From NCBI GenBank assembly GCA_905221605.1, contig CAJNDS010002168.1:868265-888264 (forward strand): DNA of 20,000 nt, given 5' to 3'. Positions 19,795 through 20,000 of this stretch are shown here, piece after piece. Both the position numbers and the translations under genes were made by a program. This stretch comes from Symbiodinium natans. Taxonomy: Eukaryota; Sar; Dinophyceae; Suessiales; Symbiodiniaceae. How positions within the stretch are numbered: position 1 is the stretch's first letter; each line of letters opens with the position of its first letter. Under the pieces are notes generated by a model, which was given only the letters and a program-made list of their open reading frames with translations, made no database searches and was not told where the DNA came from.

Positions 19795-20000
19795 TTTATG
19801 AAGACCATCCCTGGCCACTCAAGAGGGATACCCTACTTGGCTGCACTCAGGAGGGTAGCTATAAATTAAACTTTTAGCTGCCTTATGAAGAAACCCAGTA
19901 ACCCAAAAAAGGTAAGGATCTAAAGGGATCTAAAGTTACGGTAAAGTACCACAAAGCCTAAATCCGAGACCCGAAGCTCTAAACGAACCAGGGTGCACAA
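19795..20000. other. Unique sequence to window end
   Basis: GGATCTAAAG is repeated at 19916 and 19927. The minus strand has an acceptor-like GAGTGCAG near 19846-19853 without a clear frame. No gene called. Confidence 0.4.

Noticed and set aside
1-20000. CRISPR array
   Set aside because: Repeats are contiguous or of 7-23 bp without regular unique spacers, and there are no cas genes; the sequence is eukaryotic.

Overview
The window looks like nuclear DNA of a eukaryote whose telomere-type repeat is TTTAGGG, most likely a dinoflagellate. This is inference. The repeat type is shared by plants, green algae, chromerids and dinoflagellates. The points towards a dinoflagellate are very small exons, GC as well as GT splice donors, and acceptors usually followed by G. 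A chromerid or another alga cannot be excluded. There are no bacterial-style genes, no recognisable rRNA or tRNA, and no CRISPR. Nearly all long open frames are translations of simple repeats.

Layout: roughly half of the 20 kb is TTTAGGG-type sequence, perfect or degenerate, on either strand and flipping orientation every few hundred bases. Between the arrays are about 60 unique islands of 50 to 500 bp. The window starts with a (GCGTGTGT)n tract. There is a (CTTT)n plus G-run block at 3.4-3.5 kb, a 20-bp satellite at 8.48-9.57 kb, a (TTTGGGG)n block at 12.1-12.55 kb, AT-rich microsatellites at 13.0-13.2 kb, and a G23 run at 19.77 kb. A 100-bp fold-back element bounded by a 12-bp direct repeat lies at 5081-5204.

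Main result: many islands, read on the minus strand, encode pieces of fibronectin type III (FN3) domains, each bounded by AG acceptors and GT/GC donors. Four of them (17594-17684, 16643-16688, 15865-15949, 14601-14666) join with matching phases into exactly 96 codons. These give a full FN3 domain: W.PP start, Y on strand C, W on strand D, a V.L.GL...Y turn, VRA.N and a WS..WS end. Other islands give parts of further FN3 domains: 19270-19379; 12927-12960 + 12562-12596 + 12030-12093; 11366-11420 + 11184-11220 + 10922-10957; 7336-7413; 6754-6786; 5452-5503 + 4361-4426; and perhaps 530-612. I read this as one minus-strand gene, or a decayed copy of one, for a multi-FN3 protein. Its exons of about 35-110 nt float in introns built mainly from telomere-like repeats. 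Neither end of the gene is identified.

Repeat evolution is visible in detail. Single-base variants of the 7-mer (TTTGGGG, TTGAGGG, TTCAGGG, CTTAGGG, TTAGGGG, CTTGGGG) sit in separate homogeneous blocks, and 10-bp and 23-bp higher-order units occur. The variants therefore arose in place and were amplified locally. Exon calls were made by eye from domain pattern, splice dinucleotides and phase; no transcript or database search was available.
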